From contig NC_135566.1 in the NCBI RefSeq assembly GCF_964340395.1, positions 126,501 through 190,500 on the forward strand: a stretch of DNA of 64,000 nt, given 5' to 3'. The DNA is from Glandiceps talaboti. Its lineage: Eukaryota; Hemichordata; Enteropneusta; Spengelidae. Below are positions 1-13,434 of this stretch, piece by piece. Positions within the stretch are counted from its first letter, which is position 1, and each line of letters begins with the position of its first letter. The notes under the pieces were generated by a model. The model was not told the DNA's origin. It saw nothing but the letters and a program-made list of their open reading frames with translations, and ran no database searches. The position numbers were made by a program, and so were the translations under genes.

Positions 1-238
1 ACTTTCACACTTAATATGAAGGCTATAAATGAGTGTAACACATAGAAAAAGTGTTTTACTTCAGTGTTACTCATTGTAAATATGAATTCAGATGTGTACA
101 GTGGAGAGTCACAATGTCATGGATGCATGTGTTTCCACTTTGTCTGAACCGGTTCATTGCAAATGGTTAAGAAAGTTAGATCTGCTTAACTTCTCGCTCT
201 TCCTTATAAATAACATAAGAATATTTGGCAGTACTCAC
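1..238. other. AIFM3 intron, left window edge
   Basis: This follows the donor GTGAGT of the exon ending at 239 on the minus strand. No coding similarity is seen before the window edge. Confidence 0.7.
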
Positions 239-2620
239 CAATAAATGATGTCCCTACAATGACGACACGTTTACCCTTTGCAAGTTTTGCAATTTTATTG
301 GCATCATCAGGTGTACGGAGAAGACAGACATTCTCAAGGTCATGACCTGGTATGGGAAGGACTCTAGGTCTGAAGGGACAAAGAATACAACACTCACCAC
401 AGAGTATTCACTGCATATAATGAGTGAAGAGGTTTGACCTTCTGATACCCATCACTATTCACACATTGAACTACTTATTCTAGAACTGATACCCATCTCT
501 ATCCATACATTGGACTACTTATTCTAGATATGATACCCATCATTATCAATACATTGGACTACTTATTCTAGAACTGATACCCATCACTATCCATACATTG
601 GGCTACTTATTCTAGAACTGATACCCATCACTATCCATACATTGAACTACTTACTCTAAATCTGATACCCATCACTATCCATACATTGAACTACTTATTC
701 TAAATCTGATACCCATCACTATCCATATATTGGACAACTTATTCTAAATCTGATACCCATCACTATTCACACATTGAACTACTTATTCTAGAACTGATAC
801 CCATCTCTATCCATACATTGAACTACTTATTCCAAATCTGATACCCATCACTATCAATACATTGAACTACTTATTCCAAATCTGATACCCATCACTATCC
901 ATACATTGGACTACTTATTCTAAATCTGATACCTATCACTATCCATACATTGGACTACTTATTCCAGATCTGATACCAATCACTATCCATACATTGAACT
1001 ACTTATTCCAGATCTGATACCCATCACTATCCATACATTGGACTACTTATTCCAGATCTGATACCCATCACTATCCATACATTGAACTACTTATTCCAGA
1101 TCTGATACCCATCACTATCCATACATTGGACTACTTATTCTAAATCTCATACCAATCACTATCCATACATTGGACTACTTATTCTAAATCTGATACCCAT
1201 CACTATCCATACATTGAACTACTTATTCTAGATCTCATACCCATCACTATCCATACATTGAACTACTTATTCTAAATCTGATACCCATCACTATCCATAC
1301 ATTGGACGACTTATTCTAGATCTCATACCCATCACTATCCACACATTGAACTACTTATTCTAAATCTGATACCCATCACTATCCATATATTGGACTACTT
1401 ATTCTAGATCTCATACCCATCACTATCTATACATTGGACTACTTATTCTAAATCTGATACCCATCACTATCCATACATTGGACTACTTATTCTAAATCTG
1501 ATACCCATCTCTATCCATACATTGGACTACTTATTCCAGATCTGATACCCATCACTATCTATACATTGAACTACTTATTCCAGATCTGATACCCATCACT
1601 ATCCATACATTGGACTACTTATTCTAAATCTGATACCCATCACTATCCATACATTGAACTACTTATTCTAAATCTCATACACATCACTATCCACACATTG
1701 AACTACTTATTCTAAATCTGATACCCATCACTATCCATACATTGGACTACTTATTCTAAATCTGATACCCATCTCTATCCATACATTGGACTACTTATTC
1801 CAGATCTGATACCCATCACTATCTATACATTGAACTACTTATTCCAGATCTGATACCCATCACTATCCATACATTGGACTACTTATTCTAAATCTGATAC
1901 CCATCACTATCCATACATTGAACTACTTATTCTAAATCTCATACACATCACTATCCACACATTGAACTACTTATTCTAAATCTGATACCCATCACTATCC
2001 ATACATTGGACTATTTATTCTAAATCTGATACCCATCACTATCCATACATTGGACTATTTATTCTAAATCTGATACCAATCACTATCCATACATTGAACT
2101 ACTTATTCTAAATCTGATACCAATCACTATCCATACATTGAACTACTTATTCTAAATCTGATACCCATCACTATCCATATATTGGACAACTTATTCTAAA
2201 TCTCATACCAATCACTATCCATACATTGGACTATTTATTCTAAATCTGATACCCATCACTATCCATATATTGGACAACTTATTCTAAATCTGATACCAAT
2301 CACTATCCATATATTGGACTATTTATTCTAAATCTGATACCAATCACTATCCATACATTGGACTACTTATTCTAAATCTGATACCAATCACTATCCATAC
2401 ATTGGACTACTTATTCTAAATCTGATACCAATCACTATCCATACATTGGACTATTTATTCTAAATCTCATACCAATCACTATCCATATCGTGGAAGCACT
2501 AATCTTTTTTTGACGAAAAATGAATGTCAGATAGATATCTAGAATTATAAATTAAAGAGTAAAGAAACTAACTGTAAGACAAACAAAACATCTCACAAGT
2601 TATACACATATAGACAAACT

Positions 2621-2702
<82 letters not shown>

Positions 2703-5700
2703 GACCAAATAAGTGACAGACCTGTGGAGCCACTGTGACATACAAATAGACAGACAAGTGCTCTATACATCAAAATGAACTTACCTTCCACCAGTAGCAA
2801 TCAACAGCTGATCATAATTGATACTTTCACCATTTTGGAATGTAACAGCATTAAGGACAGTATCTATGGAAACAGCTTCTCTCTCTGTCAACACTTCTAT
2901 ATCATACACAGAGTAGAAATTACTATCTCTAAGAGCTATGTCAGCTGCAGCACTGTCTAAAGCCTGTTACAGTAATAGAAAGGACAGGGTATAAAGGGTG
3001 TTGTCATGGACACATAATTACATCATACTGTTTTGGAAACAAATGTACAGTACTGTAGTTGTCATACATACATTACTATTCTCACCTTGCTAAGTTTTGG
3101 TCTGTCATATGGAAGAAAGTTTTCCTTGGTTGCTATGACAACTCTTCCTTTGAATCCTTCCTGTCTGAGTGTTTCTGCACACACAGTTGATGCTGCACCT
3201 ATGTGTTACAATAACAGATATGATTACGAGTGGAACATTTACAATTATCTGATTTTCAAAATCATATAAATTTCAAAATGCTAGTGTGATACAAAACAAG
3301 AGTAATGTCTATAGGTAATATCCAGTGTTTTGCTAAGATTATCAAATTTGATTTCTGCAAATATGCATTACACTACATAGCTAACAATAGCAGTCTGCTG
3401 ATTGGCTAAGATTATGACTTGCAAGTAAAGCAAGCAGTGATGGATTTCATGTGAAATATAAATTTGCACACAAATGAAATTTGATAATTGTGAGAAAGTG
3501 TGGAAAGGCATATGCATAGAACTGGAGACAGAAGAGATGCACATTTTTTCTAGTAATCCTTACCTCCTCCTATAAGGAGTATAGTACTTTCTTCATCAGG
3601 TGATTTACTACACATTTCCTGAATTCTTCTTGACTTTTCAAGAGCCTATACAAAGACCATATTTATAGATATTTAGACATAACATATTTATATGAACTGA
3701 AATAGGCGCAAACCAAGTTGTAATAAACTGATCATTCTGTCTCTCTCATGTATCTGTTATCATTTTAAAACAATTACAGGGGTTCAATATTTCATTATAT
3801 CAAAGGACAAACTTATTGTGTAATATAATGATGACTCAGCTGTGCAGTTACAAACAAATGTAAACTTAGGTAAAAAAAAAAAAAAAAAGCACCAAAATGT
3901 TTGTAGATAAATCCTTGCTTTCAACCTGAATCATCAGGTCTTCTTCAGTGATGTGAAGTCATGTTGAATCAAAGGAAGCTATGTACATCAGAATATACAA
4001 ATATCTCTAAACAGTGATTAGCTGGTAAACTCTACTATCTGTCTGGGACTATATTTTGAAGTCATGCATACATAAACACTGTGACTTTACATCTCTAAAG
4101 AAGATCTGAGGACTTGGGTCGAAAGCTAAGATTGCCTGGTGCAGTACAAAGTTTTACTGACTTTATGCTTTCTTACCTTTTTATGGGTTTTTACCACTAC
4201 TTTATTATCCTGGATGTCAACCTGCAATAATAAAAGAAAATTATGAAAAAAATATTATGATCACCTAGTGAGCAAACCCTATCCACATTCAACAATTTAC
4301 AATATGCCATATTCCAATTACAGGAAAGATAAAAGATTTTATGGTTTAGCCACTAGGAGTGCTGTTCACAAGCTGTTCGGTGGCAGAAAGTAAGGGCCTG
4401 TATAGTACAGCATCACAGCAGAATGACAGCAGCCATAAAGATACCACTCATTCTCTATGTTGTTCCCACAATACTATTTTATTAGTGACTACCAGTAATC
4501 AAAACATGCTGAACCACTATCATAATATTCTCTTAAGAACATTCAGAGTTCTTTCACGCATATTTCATTGACTGCTTCAAGTAACCAGTGGCCATATACA
4601 AATTTTAGCCCTCACTTTGCCAGATCTGGTGTGCCCTAAAGGTGCTTATCTGTGAAATGGCCAGAACTTCTGTAACTGGAATATGACATATTGCACATGA
4701 CTATATCATAACAATGGAATTTATTCACTTATGGCAAAATTCAACATTTACCTCAAATTTCTGCACTCCATCTAAACCAGGATAATCTTCTATATCACCA
4801 GACTGTGCATTAAAACATGCTCCATGCCAAGGACAACGAATTCTTCCATTACACAAAACACCTAGTGTAAATAAATCAAAACTAATTACATGTACAAATA
4901 CATAAATACATAATTATAGACACACTTTCCACATTATGAAACATCACACTATAGTTTAGGACTGTATTAATTTAAAAGTACAATGTCATGCAATCTACAG
5001 TAACAGAATGTATAAAAACTTTCCACCTTCTTTACATACACATGGAAGTAAGCGACAGTCTAAATTCAAGACAGTGCATAAGAATTACAACAACTGTGAT
5101 TCCATTCTTAGGTGTCATACTGTTTCTGAATGACTTGGTATGGAAATACTTCAGTACAAATAAAAAATTCTTTGGTGTGATAACAATACTATATAGTTGT
5201 ATTTACAGATGAAGCTACTTTGATTATACATATTAGGCCTAATAAAAAAAATTGTGTGGTTCCAATTATGCTCAATTTTAGAACAGGTGGGGTAGGGAGA
5301 TTCTTTATTTTATTCATTATATTTTTTTTAATGTGTGAGTATCTAGTTCAGGTAGTTATGTTTTCCGTTGTTTCCCATATGGTCTCTGTGTTATTGGTTT
5401 CTTCCCATCAGATGTACAGCCATTACAGATTGGAAGAACAGTTTTATATTGTCTTTTTAAGTTGATGTCAGTTTCTGCGTCCACTATTTCTCGGCAGTGA
5501 AAAACTAGGTAGGGTCGGGTAATCAGAACCAAACAATGTTTTTTTTCTAGGCCTAACCAAATTTTTGAGTTTCAGTGAAAGGGATTGAGGCAAGACTTTG
5601 TGTATATTTGACTCAGCATTCTAACATATAAGTGAAGCTGACTCTGTTATGATGGCAACCTACGGTAGTTGTCACAAGGTTGTGGTTTTGAATATAGATT

Positions 5701-8700
5701 TATAAATTTACTGTACTAGTGACGTTTTGATGAATGGTGATGACAGGTATAGGTCAGGGACCTTTTAGTGATGACAGTGTGCTAATTTACATGTCGGCTA
5801 ATTTACATGTCAACAACTAAACATCTGCTGGGGTTTGTGTATACCCAATCATCGTTAAGCAGACACCTTCAAATACTCTCTAAACCAGTGATCACATGCT
5901 TCTCCTAACATCAAGGCCTGAAGGTTAACACTACTTGTTGCTGCTGGTTTGCTGGCTACTGTGTGCTACCACCTGACTGGTATTGCATTCAATACCAGGA
6001 ACTCAACCTACACCAATGGGAAACTACGTTAATTTGCCAATGGTGAAATGGACTACAGACATTAACTGTACTTAGTACCGTGTAAAACGGGTGAGTTCAT
6101 GACTTGCAGATAATTGTATACAATACCATATGGACTCGCTGACAGCCATTTGAGCTCCACATTTCGCGTCTATGGCTATTTGCTGCCATGTGGACTATAA
6201 TTCATTAGATAATTAGTAGCAGGGCCTGTCATCACCATAATACGTATATAAGCTTTATTCTTGATTTTGTACAAACCTGATGAGTGTATCAGTGATTTAT
6301 GGCAAGTTCCGTTTCATTTTATGTAATATTATTTCATGGTGAAATAAATTGATACATATATGTTGTTCTCTGTCATCTCATTTATACAATACTCTGTTCT
6401 ATCCCTTAGTTGTGTGTGTCACTTGACCATCTTGTGATAATACTAAAGCTAAAAGCCTTGATAGTGCAATATTGATTCTGTCCCTAGATAGAAGAGTAAT
6501 CTTAGATGTACATTATACCATGGTATAGTCTTGACTTGATTTCTTACCTTTGACCAAAGGTGCCCCATAATGTGTACATTTATGACCAATAGCACTGAAA
6601 GCTCCAAGTTCTTTGATAAGGAGAGCTTTGCCTGGACCAACATCAACTTCACGCATCCTGAAAAAAGATATAAATGTAAACTTTGATACTGATGACGTTG
6701 ACGAAGATGATAGCAGTTCTGGTGATATTTTTCTTTTTCTTTCTGCTTTATTCTACATACTTTTAAAACATCACCATTATTGACCTAATAGAAAGAAGTC
6801 TTCAGACTTCACTATTATTACACATAATTATGTACCAGAGATAACTTGCACTGATGCACATGCATACTAGTGGCATTTTCAGTGCAGTGCAATACCAAAA
6901 ACATTATTGCATACCTGCATGCAAATGATATGCAAATGAGGACACACACGTTCATTACACATGAAATCGCATGATCATGCTGTATGATTTTTATGATTTT
7001 TATGGAAATTTGCTGTGTCAGATAAACATATGTAATAATAACAGAACCCCATGCAATGTGAATTCCAGTGTGGATAATCAGGGGTATTTGCTCTTGTGCT
7101 TGCAGTGTTTTCTGCTGCACTTTCACTTGCTACGCTTGTGAAAGTACGGGTGCAGAGGACACTGCAAGCACTCATACAAATACCCTGAGTGCACCATACT
7201 TGCACTCACTTGACATAGACTTCTGTCATATTATCATCTGTTTGTGCTACCTTTATTTATTTTTTCTGTGACATACTGAGATACTTGTATCACTCATTAA
7301 ATCAAGACTAAATTTATTTCATTTGGCATTTAATACATCGTATCACTCATTACATCAACACTAATATATTTTCCATTGGGCATTTAATACATTTGGCATT
7401 TGATCTGAGTACAATGTGACTTTTCTCTTAAAAAACTTGTGATCCAAATCAAGAATAAAATCTGTCAGACTTACTCGCCATCTTTCATATCATCTACTTC
7501 GCAAACGACAGCTTCCACTGGTACTATTTTCTCTGGTTTAGGCATGGCTCCAACCCCATGTTGGTCAACTGCTAAGAAAATAGACAACAACATTTATTTG
7601 AAAGATCAGACAGTTTCAATGTCTGACAGTGTTAGCAATGGATAGATAAAAAACATAATTAGCAATGCATTACACTAGTTCATCTGCAGTGTTTCTTGAA
7701 ATACTACACCTAACATCTAATACACAAAGCATGCTGTAGAATATATTATATCACATTGTCTAATTATTATTATCTTTACAATTAATAATTAGTTTGACAA
7801 TTCCACAGTGGAAAGACATACTTATACACCACAGTCTAACTTTCTCACAGTCCCTCTATCACAAGGCTGGAAATGCAGGGAAGCATTCATACCTATTGTC
7901 CGTACAGAGGAAGTTGAAAATACTGTCATGCATATAATTTACTGGTGACCAGATTGTTAGTGCTAGCGTTTTGACATAGTAGCATGACAGTTAACTGTAA
8001 TGTGTTGTGCCCACTATGAACTTATCTTTGGCACTAATTTATTGTGGCACGTAGACACAATTGCAACAAAAACTCCAACATTAGGCATTAGTGATAGAAG
8101 GACTGTGGCACACTAACAAATTATTCGAAAAGCAGAGATTCCTGGGAAAATACCTAAATGTGACAAAGTAAGTATAAGAAAGAACAAAATTTTACAGATG
8201 AAGGAATCATCAGTTGGATTCCAAATCATTTCAGATTCAGATTCAGATCTATTGTCATAATTATGTATAAAAAACACTTAGTCTAAGAATGTAACTATTT
8301 GAATGGAGGATGAGACTGTAGATTATCAATCACAAGTTTTTAGGTTGTATTCACTATACATCATTTAGTCAAGTCTTGGCACTCTTTACCATCATCCCGA
8401 ACACAATGATATTTACAGACTAGTATAGATACAAGCTGTAATGATATTTACAGACTAGTATAGATACAAGCTGTAATATTTACAGACTAGTATAGATACA
8501 AGCTGTAATGATATTTACAGACTAGTATAGATACAAGCTGTAATGATATTTACAGACTAGTATAGATACAAGCTGTAATGATATTTACAGACTAGTATAG
8601 ATACAAGCTGTAATGATAGTTACAGACTAGTATAGATACAAGCTGTAATGATATTTACAGACTAGTATAGATACAAGCTGTAATGATATTTACAGACTAG

Positions 8701-11700
8701 TATAGATACAAGCTGTAATGATAGTTACAGACTAGTATAGATACAAGCTGTAATGATATTTACAGACGAGTATAGATACAAGCTGTAATGATATTTACAG
8801 ACTAGTATAGATACAAGCTGTAATGATATTTACAGACGAGTATAGATACAGGCTGTAATGATATTTACAGACTAGTATAGATACAAGCTGTAATGATATT
8901 TACAGACTAGTATAGTTACAAGCTGTAATGATATTTACAGACTAGTATACATGTAGATACAAACTGTAATGATATTTACAGACTAGTATAGATACAAGCT
9001 GTAATGATATTTACTGAAAAACACTGGATGAGATCTAAGTTACCATGCAAAGAAAGTAATAGTAGCCATGCAACAGTTGGATAAACTTTATCATAATTCT
9101 TAACAAATCTACATATGATGGTAATCATAAAATTATCAAGTCTAGCGACTCATCGTGACAGACGCCCTTTAGGTCACTCGTATTTTCCTCAGCTGAACGA
9201 AGAAAAATATTGAGGAATAACATCTAATTATTCCTCGATGTTTATCATTTCATGTATGTCAATTTCTTCACTAGACAACTATATTATCATTTCATGTGTA
9301 TGTAAATTTCTTCACTAGACAACTATATTATCATTTCATGTGTATGTAAATTTCTTCACTAGACAACTATATCATTTCATGTGTATGTAAATTTCTTCAC
9401 TAGACAACTATATTATCATTTCATGTGTATGTAAATTTCTTCACTAGACAACTGTATTATCATTTCATGTGTATGTAAATTTCTTCACTAGACAACTATA
9501 TTATCATTTCATGTGTATGTCAATTTCTTCACTAGACAACTATATTATCATTTCATGTGTATGTAAATTTCTTCACAAGACAACTATATTATCATTTCAT
9601 GTGTATGTCAATTTCTTCACTAGACAACTATATTATCATTTCATGTGTATGTCAATTTCTTCACTAGACAACTATATTATCATTTCATGTGTGTCAATTT
9701 CTTCACTAGACAACTATATTATCATTTCATGTGTATGTCAATTTCTTCACTAGACAACTATATTATCATTTCATGTGTATGTAAATTTCTTCACTAGACA
9801 ACTGTATTATCATTTCATGTGTATGTAAATTTCTTCACCAGACAACTGTATTATCATTTCATGTGTATGTAAATTTCTTCACTAGACAACTATATTATAA
9901 TTTCATGTGTATGTAAATTTCTTCACTAGACAACTATATTATCATTTCATGTGTATGTAAATTTCTTCACTAGACAACTATATTATCATTTCATGTGTAT
10001 GTAAATTTCTTCACTAGACAACTATATTATCATTTCATGTGTATGTAAATTTCTTCACTAGACAACTATATTATCATTTCATGTGTATGTCAATTTCTTC
10101 ACTAGACAACTATATTATCATTTCATGTGTATGTCAATTTCTTCACTAGACAACTATATTATCATTTCATGTGTATGTCAATTTCTTCACTAGACAACTA
10201 TATTATCATTTCATGTGTATGTCAATTTCTTCACTAGACAACTATATTATCATTTCATGTGTATGTCAATTTCTTCACTAGACAACTATATTATCATTCC
10301 ATGTGTATGTCAATTTCTTCACTAGACAACTATATTATCATTTCATGTGTATGTAAATTTCTTCACAAGACAACTATATTATCATTTCATGTGTATGTCA
10401 ATTTCTTCACTAGACAACTATATTATCATTTCATGTGTATGTCAATTTCTTCACTAGACAACTATATTATCATTTCATGTGTATGTCAATTTCTTCACTA
10501 GACAACTATATTATCATTTCATGTATGTAAATTTCTTCACTAGACAACTATATTATCATTTCATGTGTATGTCAATTTCTTTACTAGACAACTATATTAT
10601 CATTTCATGTGTATGTAAATTTCTTCACTAGACAACTATATTATCATTTCATGTGTATGTCAATTTCTTCACTAGACAACTATATTATCATTTCATGTGT
10701 ATGTCAATTTCTTCACTAGACAACTATATTATCATTTCATGTGTATGTCAATTTCTTCACTAGACAACTATATTATCATTTCATGTGTATGTCAATTTCT
10801 TCACTAGACAACTATATTATCATTTCATGTGTATGTCAATTTCTTCACTAGACAACTATATTATCATTTCATGTGTATGTCAATTTCTTCACTAGACAAC
10901 TATATTATAATTTCATGTGTATGTCAATTTCTTCACTAGACAACTATATTATCATTTCATGTGTATGTCAATTTCTTCACAAGACAACTATATTATCATT
11001 TCATGTGTATGTAAATTTCTTCACAAGACAACTATATTATCATTTCATGTGTATGTCAATTTCTTCACTAGACAACTATATTATCATTTCATGTGTATGT
11101 CAATTTCTTCACTAGACAACTATATTATCATTTCATGTGTATGTAAATTTCTTTACTAGACAACTATATTATCATTTCATGTCCTGCCCATCACATTTAT
11201 AACAATAATTCTATTTAAGTCATAGGAGCACAGCTGTACAAATTTGAATCCTGTATTAAGAATAAGATCAAAGATTGTGCAAGTACATTACATGTACTGT
11301 ATACAATGAGTGTAATTGTCTTCAACAGGTGAAAACCATTAATTATTAGCACTTGGTATTACTTACATATCACCCTTTGTGTCCTTACACTTACAATAAT
11401 AAAATCATGGTGCATGCAGTCATTAAGCATTGTTTGTTACCTTTGCCATTTGCTGTGATGCTACCAGAGGCTGCATTGCCAGTGTTTTGAATGGAAGCTA
11501 GTGATTAAGCATACGTGATTAGAAAGCTGGTTAAAACAAGCAAAGCAAAGGGCTGTTTTCACATCAACTGCAGTATAAATTTTCAAAGCAGTTGGCAGCA
11601 TGCAGGAGAAACTATGGTAGAAATATACCCTGAAAGGAAAGCATCTGAAAAAGATGTTTTTAGTAGCATAAACACATGAAAACCCTAACAAGTTGAAAAT

Positions 11701-13434
11701 ACTACTGTATCATTACTAACAAATTCTACACTTTCAATAATAAAAATCCTTGGCCTTAAACCTGCACTAGCTACAACTGACAGTTTTGCATCAAATGACC
11801 AAAGATATATCAACAACAATATATTTATTTACTTATAAAAAAAACCCATTGTTTCTGTTAATTACCAAGTGGTTAATATTATCTGTAGATATTGTAGTTG
11901 TAAGTGTAAATCTTGAGCAAAAGCTTGGTTTTGAATCTGTCACCATGTTAAAACTGCACCTGATAAAACACTTTTTTAAAGCAACATTTCAGTTGCAGCT
12001 AGTGCAGTCTTACAGTGTAACTACAGGCCTGGGGTACAATTCATCAAGTTAGAGGCAGCCAAATGTTCACACAACATAAATTTTGCAACAAAGTTTACAG
12101 AATTGCTCCAAAAAAAAAAGTCTGCATGTTTGTTTTTTAAAATGGTAAACAAATATAACCCATGTATGTTACTACATGAGGAAAATGCAAAGCAAAACCT
12201 TTTAAATTTGCAGGCACTTCATGCTTTAAGATTTATTTCATAATCAGCTAACTGACTCCTGTATATACACTCTCATTTGTCAGCCTTTACTCTCAATGGA
12301 AACTTATTGCAATTGAGACCATCTAAGAATGAAATTAAGGTCCCTTTCTCCTCAAAATGGAAACATATTGAAATTAAGACCATATCTAACAGGCTTTATT
12401 CACATTACTCTATAGTTAAACTTAACTTAGCTGTTATAAACACTGGTAAATATACACATGTAACTGTGAGAGTCTAAGAAAGAAAAAACATGTCATGCAA
12501 AGTTCATTATTAGTCAAAATGTAAAACAGTCACAAGATTTCTTAATGTCACTATTACAGGTACTTGACTACAATAGTACACAATAATCAATGTGTTATAA
12601 CTGGTACTAATTTGAATGACAATTGTCTTCTTGATTATATTAACTATATTCATAAGCTTTTGTAATGGAACTACTCTTCATTTATAATATTGAATACAAT
12701 TATAGTGTTTATACTACTCTGTGCAAAACAAGTCAATAGCACGTCATTAGTAACAAATGTAACCCCCCACGGCCCAAGGGCCCCAGGAGGCCAGGCTACA
12801 GCATAAAAACTGTTATTCATTTCCAAAGCAGTAACATCAACTAATGTAAGGCTGGAAATTTTCACTAAAGACTTCTTTTCCTTTTTTTCATTGGAAAACT
12901 AAAACGCAAAAATAAGTATTGCCTTTATTGACTAAAATGCCTTCTTGTACATGGAACAGAGTGTACCAGTCTGGTAACTAGTAAAAATAGGTCTTTGAGA
13001 ACTAGCTGAAAACTGTAAAATCACAAAATTTTCTGGCAAAAATATCTAGGTTTACAGTATTTATTTTATACATCAATACTATTGCAATTCAACTTTAAAA
13101 CAAAAGTTAAATGGAAAGTGGAAAGGAATATAAAGAAGGAAATGTGATAGCAGTAGTTAGTAAACTTACCATCCTTTGTATTACATATACCCATTGTGCT
13201 GAAGCTGTGACGGGTGACTGGTAAAACTTTATACTGTCCAGTTTTCACAGAATTGATGTAAAAGTTGTGACTGCTACTAAGGCTAGTGTAATGTTGTGTG
13301 ACTGGTCTGGTATATGTTGACGATGTATTCTGAAATTCTCTGCTAAAAAATAAACTTGTACTTCTCCTGCTTACTTGATGTGGACGGAATCTTAGAGTTG
13401 ATAAAAACAGTTGTGTGAGGATTTTAACTGACAT
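239..13434 (-). CDS. AIFM3: Apoptosis-inducing factor 3-like Rieske oxidoreductase, 5' ten coding exons (partial)
   Basis: Coding exons in transcript order: 13170-13434, 11441-11497, 7475-7571, 6548-6657, 4752-4861, 4177-4221, 3564-3645, 3086-3198, 2785-2963, 239-369. All junctions are GT-AG and all phases agree, giving 396 codons before the gene leaves the window. Numbered from the upstream ATG, residues 1-80 are a basic, Ser/Thr-rich leader. A Rieske [2Fe-2S] domain follows with Cys167-x-His169 ([11 protein letters not shown]) and Cys186-x-x-His189 (CPWHGACF). The FAD Rossmann motif is ILLIGGGAAS at 250-259, then [16 protein letters not shown], and the start of the NAD-binding fold, [10 protein letters not shown], from 388. 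AIFM3 proteins are flavin/Rieske oxidoreductases reported as mitochondrial and pro-apoptotic; the physiological substrate is not settled. The C-terminal reductase part lies to the left. The 57-bp second exon has a weak acceptor and is the least certain, though its phase fits both neighbours. Confidence 0.93.
442..2488. repeat. Intronic minisatellite, 44-bp unit, ~46 copies
   Basis: The unit begins TGATACCCATCACTATCCAT and contains CTACTTATTCTA; length is almost constant at 44 bp. Variants (TGGACT/TGAACT, TCTAAATC/TCCAGATC) are arranged in higher-order blocks; for example the block from about 1504 recurs at about 1768, a shift of 264 bp or six units. It fills most of the AIFM3 intron between exons 2785 and 369. 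Confidence 0.95.
2621..2702. repeat. (CAGA)n microsatellite
   Basis: About 20 uninterrupted tetranucleotides lie 80 bases from the AIFM3 exon at 2785. Confidence 0.97.
4862..6547. other. AIFM3 intron without recognised features
   Basis: This intron joins the two Rieske exons. Short open frames at 4988-5212 and 5220-5465 have no recognisable product. The 5.28-6.2 kb part is somewhat richer in CpG, as a younger insertion might be, but no termini could be defined. Confidence 0.5.
7032..7236. mobile_element. Foldback (MITE-like) element in AIFM3 intron
   Basis: The two halves are inverted copies. ACAGAACCCCATGCA on the left pairs imperfectly with the TTCTGTCAT end on the right, and GTGAAAGT / ACTTTCAC meet near 7135 around a short centre (ttgctacgctt). 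A single-arm copy is at 18124-18221. It has no coding capacity, so it is probably non-autonomous. Confidence 0.6.
8407..9014. repeat. Intronic minisatellite, 35-bp unit, ~17 copies
   Basis: The unit starts TGATATTTACAGACTAGTAT and ends CAAGCTGTAA. Copies are nearly identical, with one short deletion near 8475 and one insertion near 8950. It lies in the AIFM3 intron between exons 11441 and 7571. Confidence 0.95.
9252..11180. repeat. Intronic minisatellite, 44-bp unit, ~44 copies
   Basis: The unit contains CATGTGTATGT(C/A)AATTTCTTC followed by ACTAGACAAC and TATATTATCA. Copies are very homogeneous, with blocks of the C or A variant. The unit is not a multiple of three; a two-frame reading gives artefactual repetitive peptides. 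It is in the same AIFM3 intron as the 35-bp array but unrelated to it. Confidence 0.95.
11762..12007. mobile_element. MITE-like element with 19-bp terminal inverted repeats
   Basis: The ends CTGCACTAGCTACAACTGA and, inverted, CTGCACTAGCTGCAACTGA differ at one base, 246 bp apart. The inner segment GGTTTTGAATCTGTCACCAT recurs in opposite orientation near 25480. No coding sequence is present. It lies in the AIFM3 intron upstream of exon 11441-11497. Confidence 0.65.
13170..13434 (-). CDS. AIFM3: AIFM3 first coding exon with two in-frame start codons
   Basis: The ATG at 13434 opens [20 protein letters not shown], rich in Arg, Ser and hydrophobic residues and free of acidic residues over its first 30 or so positions, as in mitochondrial presequences. 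A second in-frame ATG at 13194 opens MGICNTKD, resembling the MGGCFSK start of vertebrate AIFM3 and placing Gly2 and Cys4 as potential acylation sites. The reading frame stays open between the two. The exon ends at a consensus donor (G|GTAAGT). No in-frame ATG lies upstream within the exon, so 13434 is the longest start supported. Confidence 0.75.

Noticed and set aside
2600-2800. Cys/Ser/Val-rich peptides from (CAGA)n and, elsewhere, (GT)n and (TATG)n tracts
   Set aside because: Microsatellite translations without coding support.
9252-11180. Several 80-94-codon open frames of repetitive peptide
   Set aside because: They are readings of the 44-bp minisatellite and occur in several frames with the same peptides; there is no start context or splice support.
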